Of a DNA stretch of 51,239 nucleotides, positions 8,387 to 17,340 are shown piece after piece. The translations under genes and the position numbers were made by a program. The notes beneath the pieces were generated by a model that saw nothing but the letters and a program-made list of their open reading frames with translations, made no database searches and was not told the origin of the DNA. Every line of letters starts with the position of its first letter. Position 1 is the first letter of the stretch. The stretch is from Pseudomonadota bacterium (GTDB taxonomy: Bacteria; Pseudomonadota; Alphaproteobacteria; Sphingomonadales; Sphingomonadaceae): assembly GCA_023387085.1 (NCBI GenBank), contig JAEWIL010000174.1, forward strand, positions 1-51,239, given 5' to 3'.

Positions 8387-9604
8387 TCAGCGATCGCGTC
8401 TGGCCAGCAGTTTCAGGCGCAGCGCGTTCAATTTGATGAAGCCCGCCGCGTCCTTCTGGTCATAAGCACCCGCGTCATCCTCGAACGTCACATGACGCTC
8501 GCTGTACAGGCTGTTCGGCGACTTGCGCCCGACGACGCTGGCATTGCCCTTGTAGAGCTTCAGGCGAACGGTGCCGCTGACCTTTTCCTGGCTGTGGTCG
8601 ATAGCCGCTTGGAGCATCTCGCGCTCGGGCGCGAACCAGAAGCCGTTATAGATAAGCTCCGCATATTTCGGCATCAGCTCGTCCTTCAGATGCGCCGCGC
8701 CGCGGTCGAGCGTGATGCTTTCGATGCCGCGATGGGCGCGCGCATAGATTTCGCCGCCCGGGGTCTCGTACATGCCGCGCGACTTCATCCCGACGAAGCG
8801 GTTCTCGACAAGGTCGAGGCGGCCGATGCCATGCTTGCGGCCAAGGTCGTTGAGCGCTGCGAGCAAGGTCGCGGGCGACATCGCCTGCCCGTTCAGCGCA
8901 ACCCCGTCGCCGCGTTCGAAATCGATCGTGATATATTCGGGGGTGTCGGGCGCATCCTCGGGATTGACCGTGCGCGAATAGACATAGTCCGGGGTCTCAT
9001 CCCACGGGTCCTCGAGCACCTTGCCCTCGGACGAGGTGTGCAGCAGGTTCGCGTCGGTGCTGAACGGGCTTTCGCCGCGCTTGTCCTTGGGGACCGGAAT
9101 CTGGTTCTTCTCGGCGAAGTCGATCAGCGCGGTGCGGCTGGTCAGATCCCATTCGCGCCACGGCGCGATGACCTTGATGTCGGGGTTGAGCGCATAGGCC
9201 GACAGTTCGAAGCGCACCTGGTCGTTGCCCTTGCCCGTCGCGCCGTGCGCGACCGCGTCGGCACCGACTTCCTTCGCAATCTCGACGAGCCGCTTCGAGA
9301 TCAGCGGGCGCGCGATCGAGGTACCGAGCAGATAATCGCCCTCGTAGCGGGCGTTGGCGCGCATCATCGGGAAGACGAAGTCGCGGACGAATTCTTCGCG
9401 CAGATCGTCGATATAGATATGCTGGGGCTTGATCCCCATCAGCTCGGCCTTGGCGCGCGCGGGCTCGAGTTCCTCGCCCTGCCCGAGGTCGGCGGTGAAG
9501 GTCACGACTTCGCAGCCATAGGTGACCTGCAGCCACTTCAGGATCACGCTGGTATCGAGGCCGCCTGAATAGGCGAGAACGACGCGCTTGATGGACTCGG
9601 ACAT
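8387..9604 (-). CDS. argG: Argininosuccinate synthase
   Basis: Joins citrulline and aspartate with ATP in arginine biosynthesis (cytoplasm). 405 residues, the normal length. The N-terminal PP-loop reads VVLAYSGGLDTSVILKWLQ. Citrulline/aspartate-binding segments such as GATGKGNDQVRFELSAYALN and the ASS signature SPFSTDANLLHTSSEGKVLE are intact. An AAAAGG site precedes the ATG. No other arg genes are nearby, so it is a stand-alone locus. Confidence 0.97.
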   Translation of the reverse strand: MSESIKRVVLAYSGGLDTSVILKWLQVTYGCEVVTFTADLGQGEELEPARAKAELMGIKPQHIYIDDLREEFVRDFVFPMMRANARYEGDYLLGTSIARPLISKRLVEIAKEVGADAVAHGATGKGNDQVRFELSAYALNPDIKVIAPWREWDLTSRTALIDFAEKNQIPVPKDKRGESPFSTDANLLHTSSEGKVLEDPWDETPDYVYSRTVNPEDAPDTPEYITIDFERGDGVALNGQAMSPATLLAALNDLGRKHGIGRLDLVENRFVGMKSRGMYETPGGEIYARAHRGIESITLDRGAAHLKDELMPKYAELIYNGFWFAPEREMLQAAIDHSQEKVSGTVRLKLYKGNASVVGRKSPNSLYSERHVTFEDDAGAYDQKDAAGFIKLNALRLKLLARRDR

Positions 9605-9720
9605 GGCTGTACCTTTTGGCGGAGAATGACGCGGGCGCGGCTAGCAGCCCCCCACCCAAGGTGCAACCGGCTTGGCGGCCGCGGCCGGAAAGGATATCTT
9701 TCGGTCGGGGGAGGCGCGCG

Positions 9721-10158
9721 ATGGCCAAGGCGGATATAAAGACGAAATCGACCGACGTCAGCGTTGCCGACTTTATTGCGGCGATCGCGGAGGCGCGCCG
9801 CCGCGAAGAGGCCGCGACGATCGACGCGATGCACCGGCGCGTAACCGGCCTCGATCCAAAGATGTGGGGGCCGTCGATCATCGGCTATGGCAGCTATGAT
9901 TATGTCTATGACAGCGGCCGTTCGGGAACGATGTGCCGCGCCGGATTCAGCCCGCGCAAGGCCGCGATGACGCTCTATGTGATGGGCCACTACCTCGATC
10001 GCCAGTCAGACGCCGACGCGCTGCTCGCAAAGCTCGGCAAATACAAGACCGGCACCTCGTGCCTTTACATCAACAAGTTGGCTGACGTCGATCTGGATGT
10101 GCTCGAACAACTCGTGCGGCTGAGCTGGGACGTCATGAACGAGCGCTACCCCGCGTAG
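9721..10158 (+). CDS. DUF1801 domain protein
   Basis: 145 residues with a GGGGGAGG site ahead of the ATG. It contains the DUF1801/YdhG-like core: a helical N-terminus (VADFIAAIAEARRREEAATI), GPSIIGYGSYDYVYDSGRSG, then FSPRKAAMTLYVMG and CLYINKLADVDLDVLEQLV. The family is small, cytosolic and of unknown function. It runs convergently into cfa, sharing 13 nt at the 3' ends. Confidence 0.82.
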   Translation: MAKADIKTKSTDVSVADFIAAIAEARRREEAATIDAMHRRVTGLDPKMWGPSIIGYGSYDYVYDSGRSGTMCRAGFSPRKAAMTLYVMGHYLDRQSDADALLAKLGKYKTGTSCLYINKLADVDLDVLEQLVRLSWDVMNERYPA

Positions 10159-11384
10159 CGCGCTTCGGCCTCAGCCATATAATCGCGCGCCAACGGCAAG
10201 GCATGCCGGCTGCGCGCGAACTGGATCTGGTAATTGCCCATCCCGCCGCTCTCGAACGCCGCAGTCGCGCCGGCGAGATAGAAGCACCACATGCGAAAGA
10301 AGCGCGCACCCATCATCTGGGCGATTTCCGTCTCGTGCGCGAGGGTGCGGGCGTACCATTGGCGGAGCGTCAGCGCATAATGCAGCCGCAGCGTCTCGAC
10401 ATCGGTCACGATCAACCGGCTCTTTTCGCTCGCCGCGACCGTCTCGCTGAGCGCGGGGATATAGCCGCCGGGGAAGATATATTTGCGCGTGAAGGCATCC
10501 GTCGAACCCGGCTTTCCGAACCGTCCGATCGTATGGAGCAGCATCACTCCGTCGGCGGTCATCAGATTGGCGCAGGCACGGAAAAAAGTGTCGAAATTCG
10601 GCGCGCCGACATGCTCGAACATCCCGACCGACACGATGCGGTCGAAACGCCCCGGCTCGCGGGTAGCAAGATCGCGATAGTCGATCAGTTCGAACCGCAC
10701 GCGGTCGGCGACCCCCGCCTGCTCGGCGCGCTGCTGCGCCAGCTCGAGCTGCTCGGTCGACAGCGTGATCCCAAGCACCTCGACCTGTTCGAGCTTGGCA
10801 AGCGTGATCGCCATGCCGCCCCAGCCGCATCCGATGTCGAGAATACGCTGCCCCGGCTTCAATGCCAGCTTCGCCGCAATATGCGCCTTTTTCGCTGCTT
10901 GCGCCTCGTCCAGCGTCATATCGGCGCGCGGCCAGTAGGCGCAGCTATATTGCATGTCGGCATCGAGAAAGAGCCGATAGAGGTCGTTCCCGATGTCGTA
11001 ATGATGCCGGACGTTGGCGCGCGATTCGCGCCGGCGGTTAATCGAACCGACCCGCGTTTTCAGTTCCTCGATCCGCCGGCCGATCCAGGTCTTGTCCTTG
11101 AGCTTTGCCCCGCGATCCCACGGCGTGTTCATCCGGAGGAGCCCGATCAGCGCCATGATGTCGCCCTCGGTCAGCTCCATCTCGCCATCCATGAACGCTT
11201 CGGCGGCGCCGAGCCGCGGATCGAGAATGACGCGCCGCATCGCCCGGCGGGTCGTGAAACGGACACTCACTTCGGGAAAGCCCGGCGCCGGTTCGCCGAA
11301 ATGTTCGATGCCGCCGTCGGGATCTACAACGGTCAACCGGCCGTGGCGTACCACGCGGGACAGGAACGGACGGAGAATGGACAT
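10146..11384 (-). CDS. cfa: Cyclopropane-fatty-acyl-phospholipid synthase family methyltransferase
   Basis: 412 residues. Transfers a methylene group from SAM to unsaturated fatty-acyl chains of membrane phospholipids. An N-terminal lipid-binding region is followed by NVRHHYDIGNDLYRLFLDAD, typical of CFA synthases. The SAM-binding loop is LKPGQRILDIGCGWGGMAIT, then SVGMFEHVGAPNFDTFF and the C-terminal MWCFYLAGATAAFESGGMGN. I use ATG 11384 (MSILRPFLSRVV) rather than an upstream start at 11444 lacking family similarity. The gene could alternatively be a related mycolic-acid-type methyltransferase, but the overall pattern fits Cfa. Confidence 0.92.
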   Translation of the reverse strand: MSILRPFLSRVVRHGRLTVVDPDGGIEHFGEPAPGFPEVSVRFTTRRAMRRVILDPRLGAAEAFMDGEMELTEGDIMALIGLLRMNTPWDRGAKLKDKTWIGRRIEELKTRVGSINRRRESRANVRHHYDIGNDLYRLFLDADMQYSCAYWPRADMTLDEAQAAKKAHIAAKLALKPGQRILDIGCGWGGMAITLAKLEQVEVLGITLSTEQLELAQQRAEQAGVADRVRFELIDYRDLATREPGRFDRIVSVGMFEHVGAPNFDTFFRACANLMTADGVMLLHTIGRFGKPGSTDAFTRKYIFPGGYIPALSETVAASEKSRLIVTDVETLRLHYALTLRQWYARTLAHETEIAQMMGARFFRMWCFYLAGATAAFESGGMGNYQIQFARSRHALPLARDYMAEAEARYAG

Positions 11385-11425
11385 GGACGCAACCTCGGTA
11401 TCATTATCTGGCCCCCCGCCACGGT

Positions 11426-12205
11426 CTAGATACCGGCATACCATTCATAATCAATCCGATCTTCCCAGAAGCCGCCTTTGCCCGCGCCGATGCCGTCGAG
11501 GGTCGCCACCGCCTCTATGCCGGTCAGATATTTGGCGTGCTTGTACCCGAGCTGCCGCTCGATCCGCAGCCGCAACGGAGCGCCGTTCGCGATCGGCAGA
11601 ATTTCGCCGTTGAGTGCCCAGGCGAGAATCGTCTGCGGATGCCGCGCGTCGACCATGTCGCAGCTTTCGTAATAGAGCGCGTCGCCGATGCGGTCGGCAC
11701 AGCGGAAGACGATATAACGCGCGCGGTCCTTCACGCCCGCCGCCTCAAGCACCCGGCCGAGTTGCGGCCCCGTCCAGCCACCGATCGCGCTCCAGCCCTC
11801 GACGCAATCGTGGCGGGTAATCTGGGTTCGCTGCGGCATCGCACGGATATCGGCCATCGACAGCGACAGCGGTCGCGCGACGAGTCCGGTCACCGCGATA
11901 CGCCAGTCCACAAAGCCGCGCGCGGCATGCGCCGCATAATCGGCCCCCTCGGGCAATCTGGTGCCGTTCGAGCGGAAGGTCGGCGACAGGTCGGCGCGGG
12001 TGAATTCGCGCGCCAGCGCGTCGCGGTCCATCAAAGCGCGCTGGCTCGCGCGGTTCATCTCCTCGCCCATCGACAGGATTTTCCTCACCGCGGGCGCCTC
12101 GCTGATCGCGTCGCAGCCCGACAGAAGCGGAAGCGCGCCAGCCGCGGCAGCGAGCCCGCCGGCGCGGACGATCAACTGGCGGCGCGGCAAGATCAAACCG
12201 CTCAT
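11426..12205 (-). CDS. Tat-exported molybdopterin-dependent oxidoreductase (sulfite oxidase/MsrP-like fold)
   Basis: 259 residues. A twin-arginine type signal (LPRRQLIVRAGGLAAAAGAL) precedes LLSGCD, a possible lipobox. The molybdopterin-binding oxidoreductase domain shows the conserved Cys that ligates Mo in TRHDCVEGWSAIGGWTG, then ESCDMVDARHPQTILAWALN and NGAPLRLRIERQLGYKHAKY. It is expected in the periplasm, receiving or giving electrons through the cytochrome b gene that overlaps it by 4 nt. The substrate is unknown. It is distinct in length and context from classical MsrP but of the same superfamily. Confidence 0.87.
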   Translation of the reverse strand: MSGLILPRRQLIVRAGGLAAAAGALPLLSGCDAISEAPAVRKILSMGEEMNRASQRALMDRDALAREFTRADLSPTFRSNGTRLPEGADYAAHAARGFVDWRIAVTGLVARPLSLSMADIRAMPQRTQITRHDCVEGWSAIGGWTGPQLGRVLEAAGVKDRARYIVFRCADRIGDALYYESCDMVDARHPQTILAWALNGEILPIANGAPLRLRIERQLGYKHAKYLTGIEAVATLDGIGAGKGGFWEDRIDYEWYAGI

Positions 12206-13068
12206 GCGTCGCCCTGCCCGGACTTTGCGCGCGGCAGCGTAAACCAGCCCGTGATCATCGAGCGCAGCTCATTCGCGGGTCCGGCGAGCAGAACCATCGC
12301 GACATGGACGAGGAAAAAGGCGACGAGCAGCCAGGCGGCGATGAAATGGATCGAACGTGCCGACTGGCGGCCGCCGAACAGATCGAGAAGCCATGGCCAA
12401 GCGGCATCCATTCCCGGCGACATGGTGAGGCCCGTCGCGATCATCAGCGGCAACAGGACGAAGATGACCCCGATATAACTGAATTTCTGCAAAATATTAT
12501 AGCGCGCCGCCGCCTCTCCTTCCGGAAAGCGCAGCCGCGCATGCTCCTTGATGTCGCGCCAGATATGCCCCGGCGACCACTCGGCGCGGCGGATATGGAG
12601 ATCCCTTTTTATATGTCCGCCGATAAGGCTCCACAGCATGTAGAGCGCCAGACCGACCGATAATATCCACGCGAAGAACAGGTGCCAGCGGCGCCCGGCC
12701 GCAAGATCATAGCTGGTCGGGATCGTCGCCCAGCCGGGGAAAGCCCATGTCTGCTGCACGCCGTCGCGGTCGGTCCAGCGCCCGAGCACGCCCGTCGTCT
12801 CGATCCGTGTCTCGCCGAACCGGACAAAGCCGGTGTCGGGGGTTGCGCCGATCGCGAACCACGCATGGTCGGCGTTCGCGCCATATTGGCCCCAATAAAG
12901 CCGCGGGTGCGCGTTGAAGATCATCAGTCCGCTCATCAGCATGACGAGCAGGGTCACGGCATTCACCCAGTGCCACATGCGCGTCGGGAGGCGGTGGCGA
13001 TAGACGCGCGCACCATCCGCCGGTGGGCGCGCGGGCGGCGGACTGTCGGAAGGGTCAGCTTTGGCCAT
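12202..13068 (-). CDS. Cytochrome b561-type membrane subunit
   Basis: 288 residues. Four or more membrane helices with haem-ligand His candidates in YRHRLPTRMWHWVNAVTLLV, GRRWHLFFAWILSVGLALYM and SARSIHFIAAWLLVAFFLVH. This pattern is shared with Ni/Fe-hydrogenase b-type subunits and formate dehydrogenase gamma. A soluble insert lies between the first and second helices (~60-130). The start at 13068 has an ideal AAGGAGGG site. The stop overlaps the ATG of the Tat-exported molybdoenzyme, so the two probably form one complex passing electrons to or from the quinone pool. Confidence 0.87.
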   Translation of the reverse strand: MAKADPSDSPPPARPPADGARVYRHRLPTRMWHWVNAVTLLVMLMSGLMIFNAHPRLYWGQYGANADHAWFAIGATPDTGFVRFGETRIETTGVLGRWTDRDGVQQTWAFPGWATIPTSYDLAAGRRWHLFFAWILSVGLALYMLWSLIGGHIKRDLHIRRAEWSPGHIWRDIKEHARLRFPEGEAAARYNILQKFSYIGVIFVLLPLMIATGLTMSPGMDAAWPWLLDLFGGRQSARSIHFIAAWLLVAFFLVHVAMVLLAGPANELRSMITGWFTLPRAKSGQGDA

Positions 13069-13098
13069 ATCCCTCCTTCGCTCCCCCATCGCCTTTGG

Positions 13099-14811
13099 TT
13101 ACGCCGCCACCTCCGCCTTATAGGTCTCGCGGTAGCGATTGCGGAGCGAAACCTTGTCGATCTTTTCGCTGCCGAGTTTGGGCAGCGCGTCGTTCGACAT
13201 CCAGATCCTGAACGGCACCTTGTAGGGCGCAAGGCGCTGGCTGAGGAAGGAACACATATCCTCGGCCGTGACCGTGCTGCCGGGCTTCATCCAGATCACC
13301 GCGCCGACCACCTCGCCCAGCCGCTCGTCGGGCAGGCCGAAGACCGCGCACTCATTCGCCTCGGGATGCTCGTAGATCGCCGCCTCGACTTCCTGGCAGC
13401 TGATATTTTCGCCGCCGCGGATGATGATGTCCTTCTTGCGATCGACGATGAAGAGATAGCCGTCCTCGTCGAGATAGCCAAGATCGCCCGACCGGAAATA
13501 GCCATTGTCGAAGAAGGCCGCTTTCGTCGCTTCAGGGTTGTTCCAATAGCCCTCGAAATTGCACACCGACCGGATGCAAACCTCGCCGACGCCGCCTTGG
13601 GGGACCGGCTCACCGGTATCGTCGAGAATCGCGAGATCGACGAGCGGCTTCGACGCCGGGCCCGTCGATAGCGGCTTGTTGACATAATTTTCGTTGATGA
13701 TGCCGCAGCCGACCGCGTTGGTTTCGGTCAGCCCGTAGCCGAGCAGTGGCTTGGCCTCACCCATCTCGGACGCGAGGCGCTTCACATGCTCGGGCGGTCG
13801 CGGCGCGCCGCCGCCGGCGTAGCTCTTGCACGTCGAAAGATCATAATTCTTGCGGTTCGGATGGACCAGGATTTCGTAGCTCATCAGCGGGACGCCGACG
13901 AAATAATTGACCTGCTCGTCCTGGATCAGCCGCATCGCCTCCTCGGCATTCCATTTGGGCATCAGCACGAGTTTGCGGCCGAGCGCGAAGCTCTGGAGAA
14001 AGACCGGGATTTCGGCGGTGACGTGGAACAGCGGTGTGCAGATCAGCGTCGCCGGCTGGATGTCCGACATCTGCCCGTCCTCGGTCAGCAGATGAACGAT
14101 GCTCGCGGTCTGCGTCACATAGTTGAAAATCGCCTGGACTACGGCCTCGTGCCGCGAATAGGCGCCTTTCGACTGGCCGGTCGAACCCGAGGTGAAGAGA
14201 ATCGTCGCAAGATCCTGCCCGGTGAGCGCGGGCAGCATGGTGTCCGCGCTGCCGCCTGCGTCGGTAATCGGCGCCAGCGCCTTTCCGATCGGCTGCGCGA
14301 TGTCGAGCGTTATAACCTTTGCGCCGTGGCTGACGCCGGGCTCCGCAAGGCGCGCCGCGCGCTGGACGTCGGCGATCACCAGCTTCGCCTCGGCATCCTC
14401 GATGCCGGCGGCAAGCTCGCTGCCCTGCCACCAGCCATTAAGCAACGTCGCGCAGCCCCCCGCGAGCAGGACGCCCACGTAGACGACGCACCACGCATTG
14501 GCGTTGCGCATCGCGATCGCAACACGGTCGCCGCGCTGGACACCATAGCCATCGACCAGCGCCGCCGCGACCTTGCGCGCTTCGGTATAGAGCTGTTTGA
14601 AGCTCAGCCGCTCGTCCCCCTCGACGAGGAACGTCGCGTCGCCGTGCTGCGCGGCGAAGAAGGCGACATAGTCGGCGAGATTTGTCGGCGCATTGGCAAT
14701 GAAAGGCAGCTGCCGACCGAAGCGTTCGACCGACCCGACCTGGATCGGGCCGCCCGGCCCGGTGATCAGATTATACGCGGTTTCCAGGCGCAGATCGAGC
14801 GCGGAAGGCAT
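13099..14811 (-). CDS. AMP-forming acyl-CoA synthetase family protein
   Basis: 570 residues. ANL-superfamily adenylating enzyme. The P-loop-like motif reads ATILFTSGSTGQSKGAYSRH, the A5-type motif LLGYGLTETNAVGCG, the hinge region FRSGDLGYLDEDGYLFIVDR followed by KKDIIIRGGENIS, and the C-terminal lysine region LPKLGSEKIDKVSLRNR. It activates a carboxylic acid, probably a fatty or aromatic acid, to its CoA thioester; specificity cannot be read. It sits 30 nt upstream of the cytochrome b gene on the same strand but has no evident functional link to it. The start faces lgt divergently across 78 nt. Confidence 0.88.
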   Translation of the reverse strand: MPSALDLRLETAYNLITGPGGPIQVGSVERFGRQLPFIANAPTNLADYVAFFAAQHGDATFLVEGDERLSFKQLYTEARKVAAALVDGYGVQRGDRVAIAMRNANAWCVVYVGVLLAGGCATLLNGWWQGSELAAGIEDAEAKLVIADVQRAARLAEPGVSHGAKVITLDIAQPIGKALAPITDAGGSADTMLPALTGQDLATILFTSGSTGQSKGAYSRHEAVVQAIFNYVTQTASIVHLLTEDGQMSDIQPATLICTPLFHVTAEIPVFLQSFALGRKLVLMPKWNAEEAMRLIQDEQVNYFVGVPLMSYEILVHPNRKNYDLSTCKSYAGGGAPRPPEHVKRLASEMGEAKPLLGYGLTETNAVGCGIINENYVNKPLSTGPASKPLVDLAILDDTGEPVPQGGVGEVCIRSVCNFEGYWNNPEATKAAFFDNGYFRSGDLGYLDEDGYLFIVDRKKDIIIRGGENISCQEVEAAIYEHPEANECAVFGLPDERLGEVVGAVIWMKPGSTVTAEDMCSFLSQRLAPYKVPFRIWMSNDALPKLGSEKIDKVSLRNRYRETYKAEVAA

Positions 14812-14826
14812 GGGGCATCTCTCCTC

Positions 14827-14855
14827 TTGGTCTCGCTCGCCTTACCCCTTATGGG
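14827..14855 (+). promoter_or_regulatory. Possible promoter for the lgt operon
   Basis: TTGGTC and TATGGG are spaced by 17 nt, 35 nt ahead of the lgt ATG, in the only intergenic space available. Both boxes are imperfect. Confidence 0.3.
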
Positions 14856-14889
14856 GAAGGCCTCTCCTGGGGAAGGACGGCGCGACTAT

Positions 14890-15768
14890 ATGTTTTCTTT
14901 TGCAACCTTAGCCGAAGCGACGCAATATCTTAACTTCCACGACTTGATGGGCGATCATAGCGAGATCGCGTTCAGCGTCTTCGGTTTCCCCATCCGCTGG
15001 TATGCGCTCGCGTATCTGGCCGGCATCTTCCTCGGCTACTGGTATCTGCTGAAGCTGATCGCCCAGCCCGGCGCCCCGATGGCGCGTCGTCATGCCGACG
15101 ACATGATCTTTTACGCGATGCTCGGCATCATTCTCGGCGGGCGGCTCGGCTATGTGCTGTTCTACAATCTCGAAGCCTATATCAAAAAGCCGCTCGACAT
15201 CTTCCGCCTGTGGGACGGGGGCATGTCGCTGCATGGCGGCGTGATCGGGGTGCTGCTGGCGATCTGGTATGTGACGCGCAAGGAAAAGCTCGGTTTCTTC
15301 CGCTTCTGCGACTATATCGCCTGCGTCGTGCCGATCGGACTTTTCCTCGGCCGCCTCGCCAATTTCGTGAACGGCGAGCTGTGGGGCCGCGCGACGACCG
15401 TGCCGTGGGCCATCGTCTTTCCGCGCGCCAGCGAACTGCCGCGCCACCCCAGTCAGCTCTACGAAGCAGGACTCGAGGGGATCGTGATGATGGCGATCCT
15501 CGCCTTTTTCTTCTGGCGCACCGACGCGCGTTACAAGCCGGGTTTCCTGTTCGGACTCGCGGCGATCGTCTATGGTCTCAGCCGTTTCACGGTCGAATTT
15601 TTTCGCGAGCCCGACGTGCAGCGCCAATGGGTGGTCGATGCGACCGGCCTGTCGATGGGCCAGTGGCTGACGGTGCCGATGATCCTCGTCGGCGTCTGGC
15701 TCGTCGCCACCGCCAAGGGACGCCGCCAGCGCATCGAGCCGGTCGCGGGGACGGACAGCGTTGCGTGA
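14890..15768 (+). CDS. lgt: Prolipoprotein diacylglyceryl transferase Lgt
   Basis: Attaches diacylglycerol to the lipobox Cys of prolipoproteins at the inner membrane, a step probably needed by the LemA and Mla lipoproteins of this window. 292 residues and about seven membrane helices. The Lgt signature GRLANFVNGELWGR is complete, with HGGVIGVLLA and the conserved HPSQLYEAGLEG region. I take ATG 14890 (MFSFATLAEATQYL). An open frame runs much further upstream, but that part is antisense to the acyl-CoA synthetase. It overlaps the next gene by 8 nt. Confidence 0.95.
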   Translation: MFSFATLAEATQYLNFHDLMGDHSEIAFSVFGFPIRWYALAYLAGIFLGYWYLLKLIAQPGAPMARRHADDMIFYAMLGIILGGRLGYVLFYNLEAYIKKPLDIFRLWDGGMSLHGGVIGVLLAIWYVTRKEKLGFFRFCDYIACVVPIGLFLGRLANFVNGELWGRATTVPWAIVFPRASELPRHPSQLYEAGLEGIVMMAILAFFFWRTDARYKPGFLFGLAAIVYGLSRFTVEFFREPDVQRQWVVDATGLSMGQWLTVPMILVGVWLVATAKGRRQRIEPVAGTDSVA

Positions 15769-16825
15769 CGGACCGCCGACTCCCGAACAGCTGATCAAGA
15801 CCATCGCCGCCGCGCGGCCGGCGACGGTCGCCGATTATATGGCCGCGGCGAACGCGCATTATTATGCGACGCGCGATCCGCTCGGCGCCGGCGGCGATTT
15901 CACCACCGCGCCCGAGATCAGCCAGATGTTCGGCGAACTGATCGGGATCTGGATGGCCGACCTGTGGTCGCGCGCCGGGGAGGCGACGTTCCATTATGTC
16001 GAACTCGGCCCCGGCCGCGGCACGCTCGCTGCCGATGCGCTGCGCGCCGCCGCGCGTTTCGGCTGCGTTCCGGCCGGCATCCACCTGGTCGAGACGAGCC
16101 CCACGCTGCGCGCGGCGCAATTGGCGCGGTTGCCGGACGCCGAACATCATGACGAAGTCGATGCCCTTCCCGACGATTTGCCGCTGATCATCGTCGCGAA
16201 CGAATTTTTCGATGCGCTGCCGATCCACCAATATATCCGCACAACGGAGGGCTGGCGCGAACGGATGGTCGTGCGCCGCGACAGCACGCTGTCGCCCGCC
16301 GCCGGCGAGGCGCCGGCCGACGATGCCGTTCCCCCTGCCCTGCGCGGAAAGCCTGTCGATACGATCGTCGAGACGACGCCCGTCTCGGCGGCGATCATGC
16401 AGCGCTGCGCCTTCCGCCTCGCCCGGCAAGGCGGCGCGATGCTCGCGATCGACTATGGCTATAGCGGCCCGGCCGCGGGCGACACACTGCAGGCGGTAAA
16501 GGCGCACCGCTTCGCCGACCCTTTCGCCGATCGCGGCGAGGCCGACCTGACCGCCCATGTCGATTTCACCGCACTCGCGGAGGCGGCGCGTCCGGCCGGA
16601 GTCGCCGTCTTCGGTCCCGCCACGCAAGGTCACTGGCTGACGCGCCTCGGCATCGATGCACGACTGCGGTCGCTCAGCGCGGCGAGCCCCGACCGCGCCG
16701 AAGAATTGAAGGGCCAGCGCGACCGGCTGGTCGAAGCACAAGCCATGGGCAATCTCTTCAAGGCGATCGCCCTCACCGCCCCGGGCTGGCCCGAACCCGC
16801 CGGATTTTCAGGAGAAGCCGCATGA
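15761..16825 (+). CDS. MidA/NDUFAF7-type SAM-dependent methyltransferase
   Basis: 354 residues read from a TTG at 15761 inside the 3' end of lgt. The SAM-methyltransferase fold shows the family features GDFTTAPEISQMFGELIGIW, FHYVELGPGRGTLAADAL (motif I) and PLIIVANEFFDALPIHQYI. The mitochondrial relative NDUFAF7 methylates an arginine of a complex I subunit. Whether the bacterial protein does the same is not known. The TTG start is unusual; no ATG is available near the family N-terminus. It is coupled by ATGA overlap to the acetyltransferase gene. Confidence 0.87.
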   Translation: MRDGPPTPEQLIKTIAAARPATVADYMAAANAHYYATRDPLGAGGDFTTAPEISQMFGELIGIWMADLWSRAGEATFHYVELGPGRGTLAADALRAAARFGCVPAGIHLVETSPTLRAAQLARLPDAEHHDEVDALPDDLPLIIVANEFFDALPIHQYIRTTEGWRERMVVRRDSTLSPAAGEAPADDAVPPALRGKPVDTIVETTPVSAAIMQRCAFRLARQGGAMLAIDYGYSGPAAGDTLQAVKAHRFADPFADRGEADLTAHVDFTALAEAARPAGVAVFGPATQGHWLTRLGIDARLRSLSAASPDRAEELKGQRDRLVEAQAMGNLFKAIALTAPGWPEPAGFSGEAA

Positions 16826-17340
16826 CCGCCGTCCAACTGGCACGCCCCGACGATGCCGAGGCGATCTCGATGTTCGCCAACGGATCGTTCACGCACACCT
16901 TCGGGCATATCTATGACCCTGCCGACCTTGCGGCCTTCTTGGCGGGCTGGAACCCGCCGGAGCGCGTGCGCGCGCAAATAGGCGACGCCGATCACGACAT
17001 TGCGCTCGTTCGCAACGAGGACGGCGCGATCCTGGGCTATATCAAGATGGGACCCGTCGATTTCGACCTGCCGCCCGAGCAGCCGGCGGACGATGCTGTC
17101 GAGCTTCACCAGCTCTATGTCGCCGAGGCGGCGAAGGGCACGGGCGTCGCCGCGGCGCTGATGGACTGGGGGATCGCATGGGCGCGCGAGCGCGCGTCGA
17201 TCCTCTATCTGTCGGTCTTCACCGAAAATGCCCGCGCGCAGGCCTTCTATCGCCGCTATGGCTTTATCGACGTCGGCCGCAACGCCTTTCGCGTCGGCAA
17301 CCACATCGACGAGGACCGCTTCTTCAGGCTCGACCTATGA
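16822..17340 (+). CDS. GNAT family N-acetyltransferase
   Basis: 172 residues. The acetyl-CoA-binding segment LHQLYVAEAAKGTGVAAALM is the GNAT motif A (variant of Q/RxxGxG/A). It is followed by LYLSVFTENARAQAFYRRYG and FIDVGRNAFRVGNH, typical of RimI-like or small-molecule acetyltransferases. The substrate is not identifiable. Start and stop overlap the genes on either side by 4 nt each, so it belongs to the lgt-midA-GNAT-pgeF operon. Confidence 0.88.
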   Translation: MTAVQLARPDDAEAISMFANGSFTHTFGHIYDPADLAAFLAGWNPPERVRAQIGDADHDIALVRNEDGAILGYIKMGPVDFDLPPEQPADDAVELHQLYVAEAAKGTGVAAALMDWGIAWARERASILYLSVFTENARAQAFYRRYGFIDVGRNAFRVGNHIDEDRFFRLDL

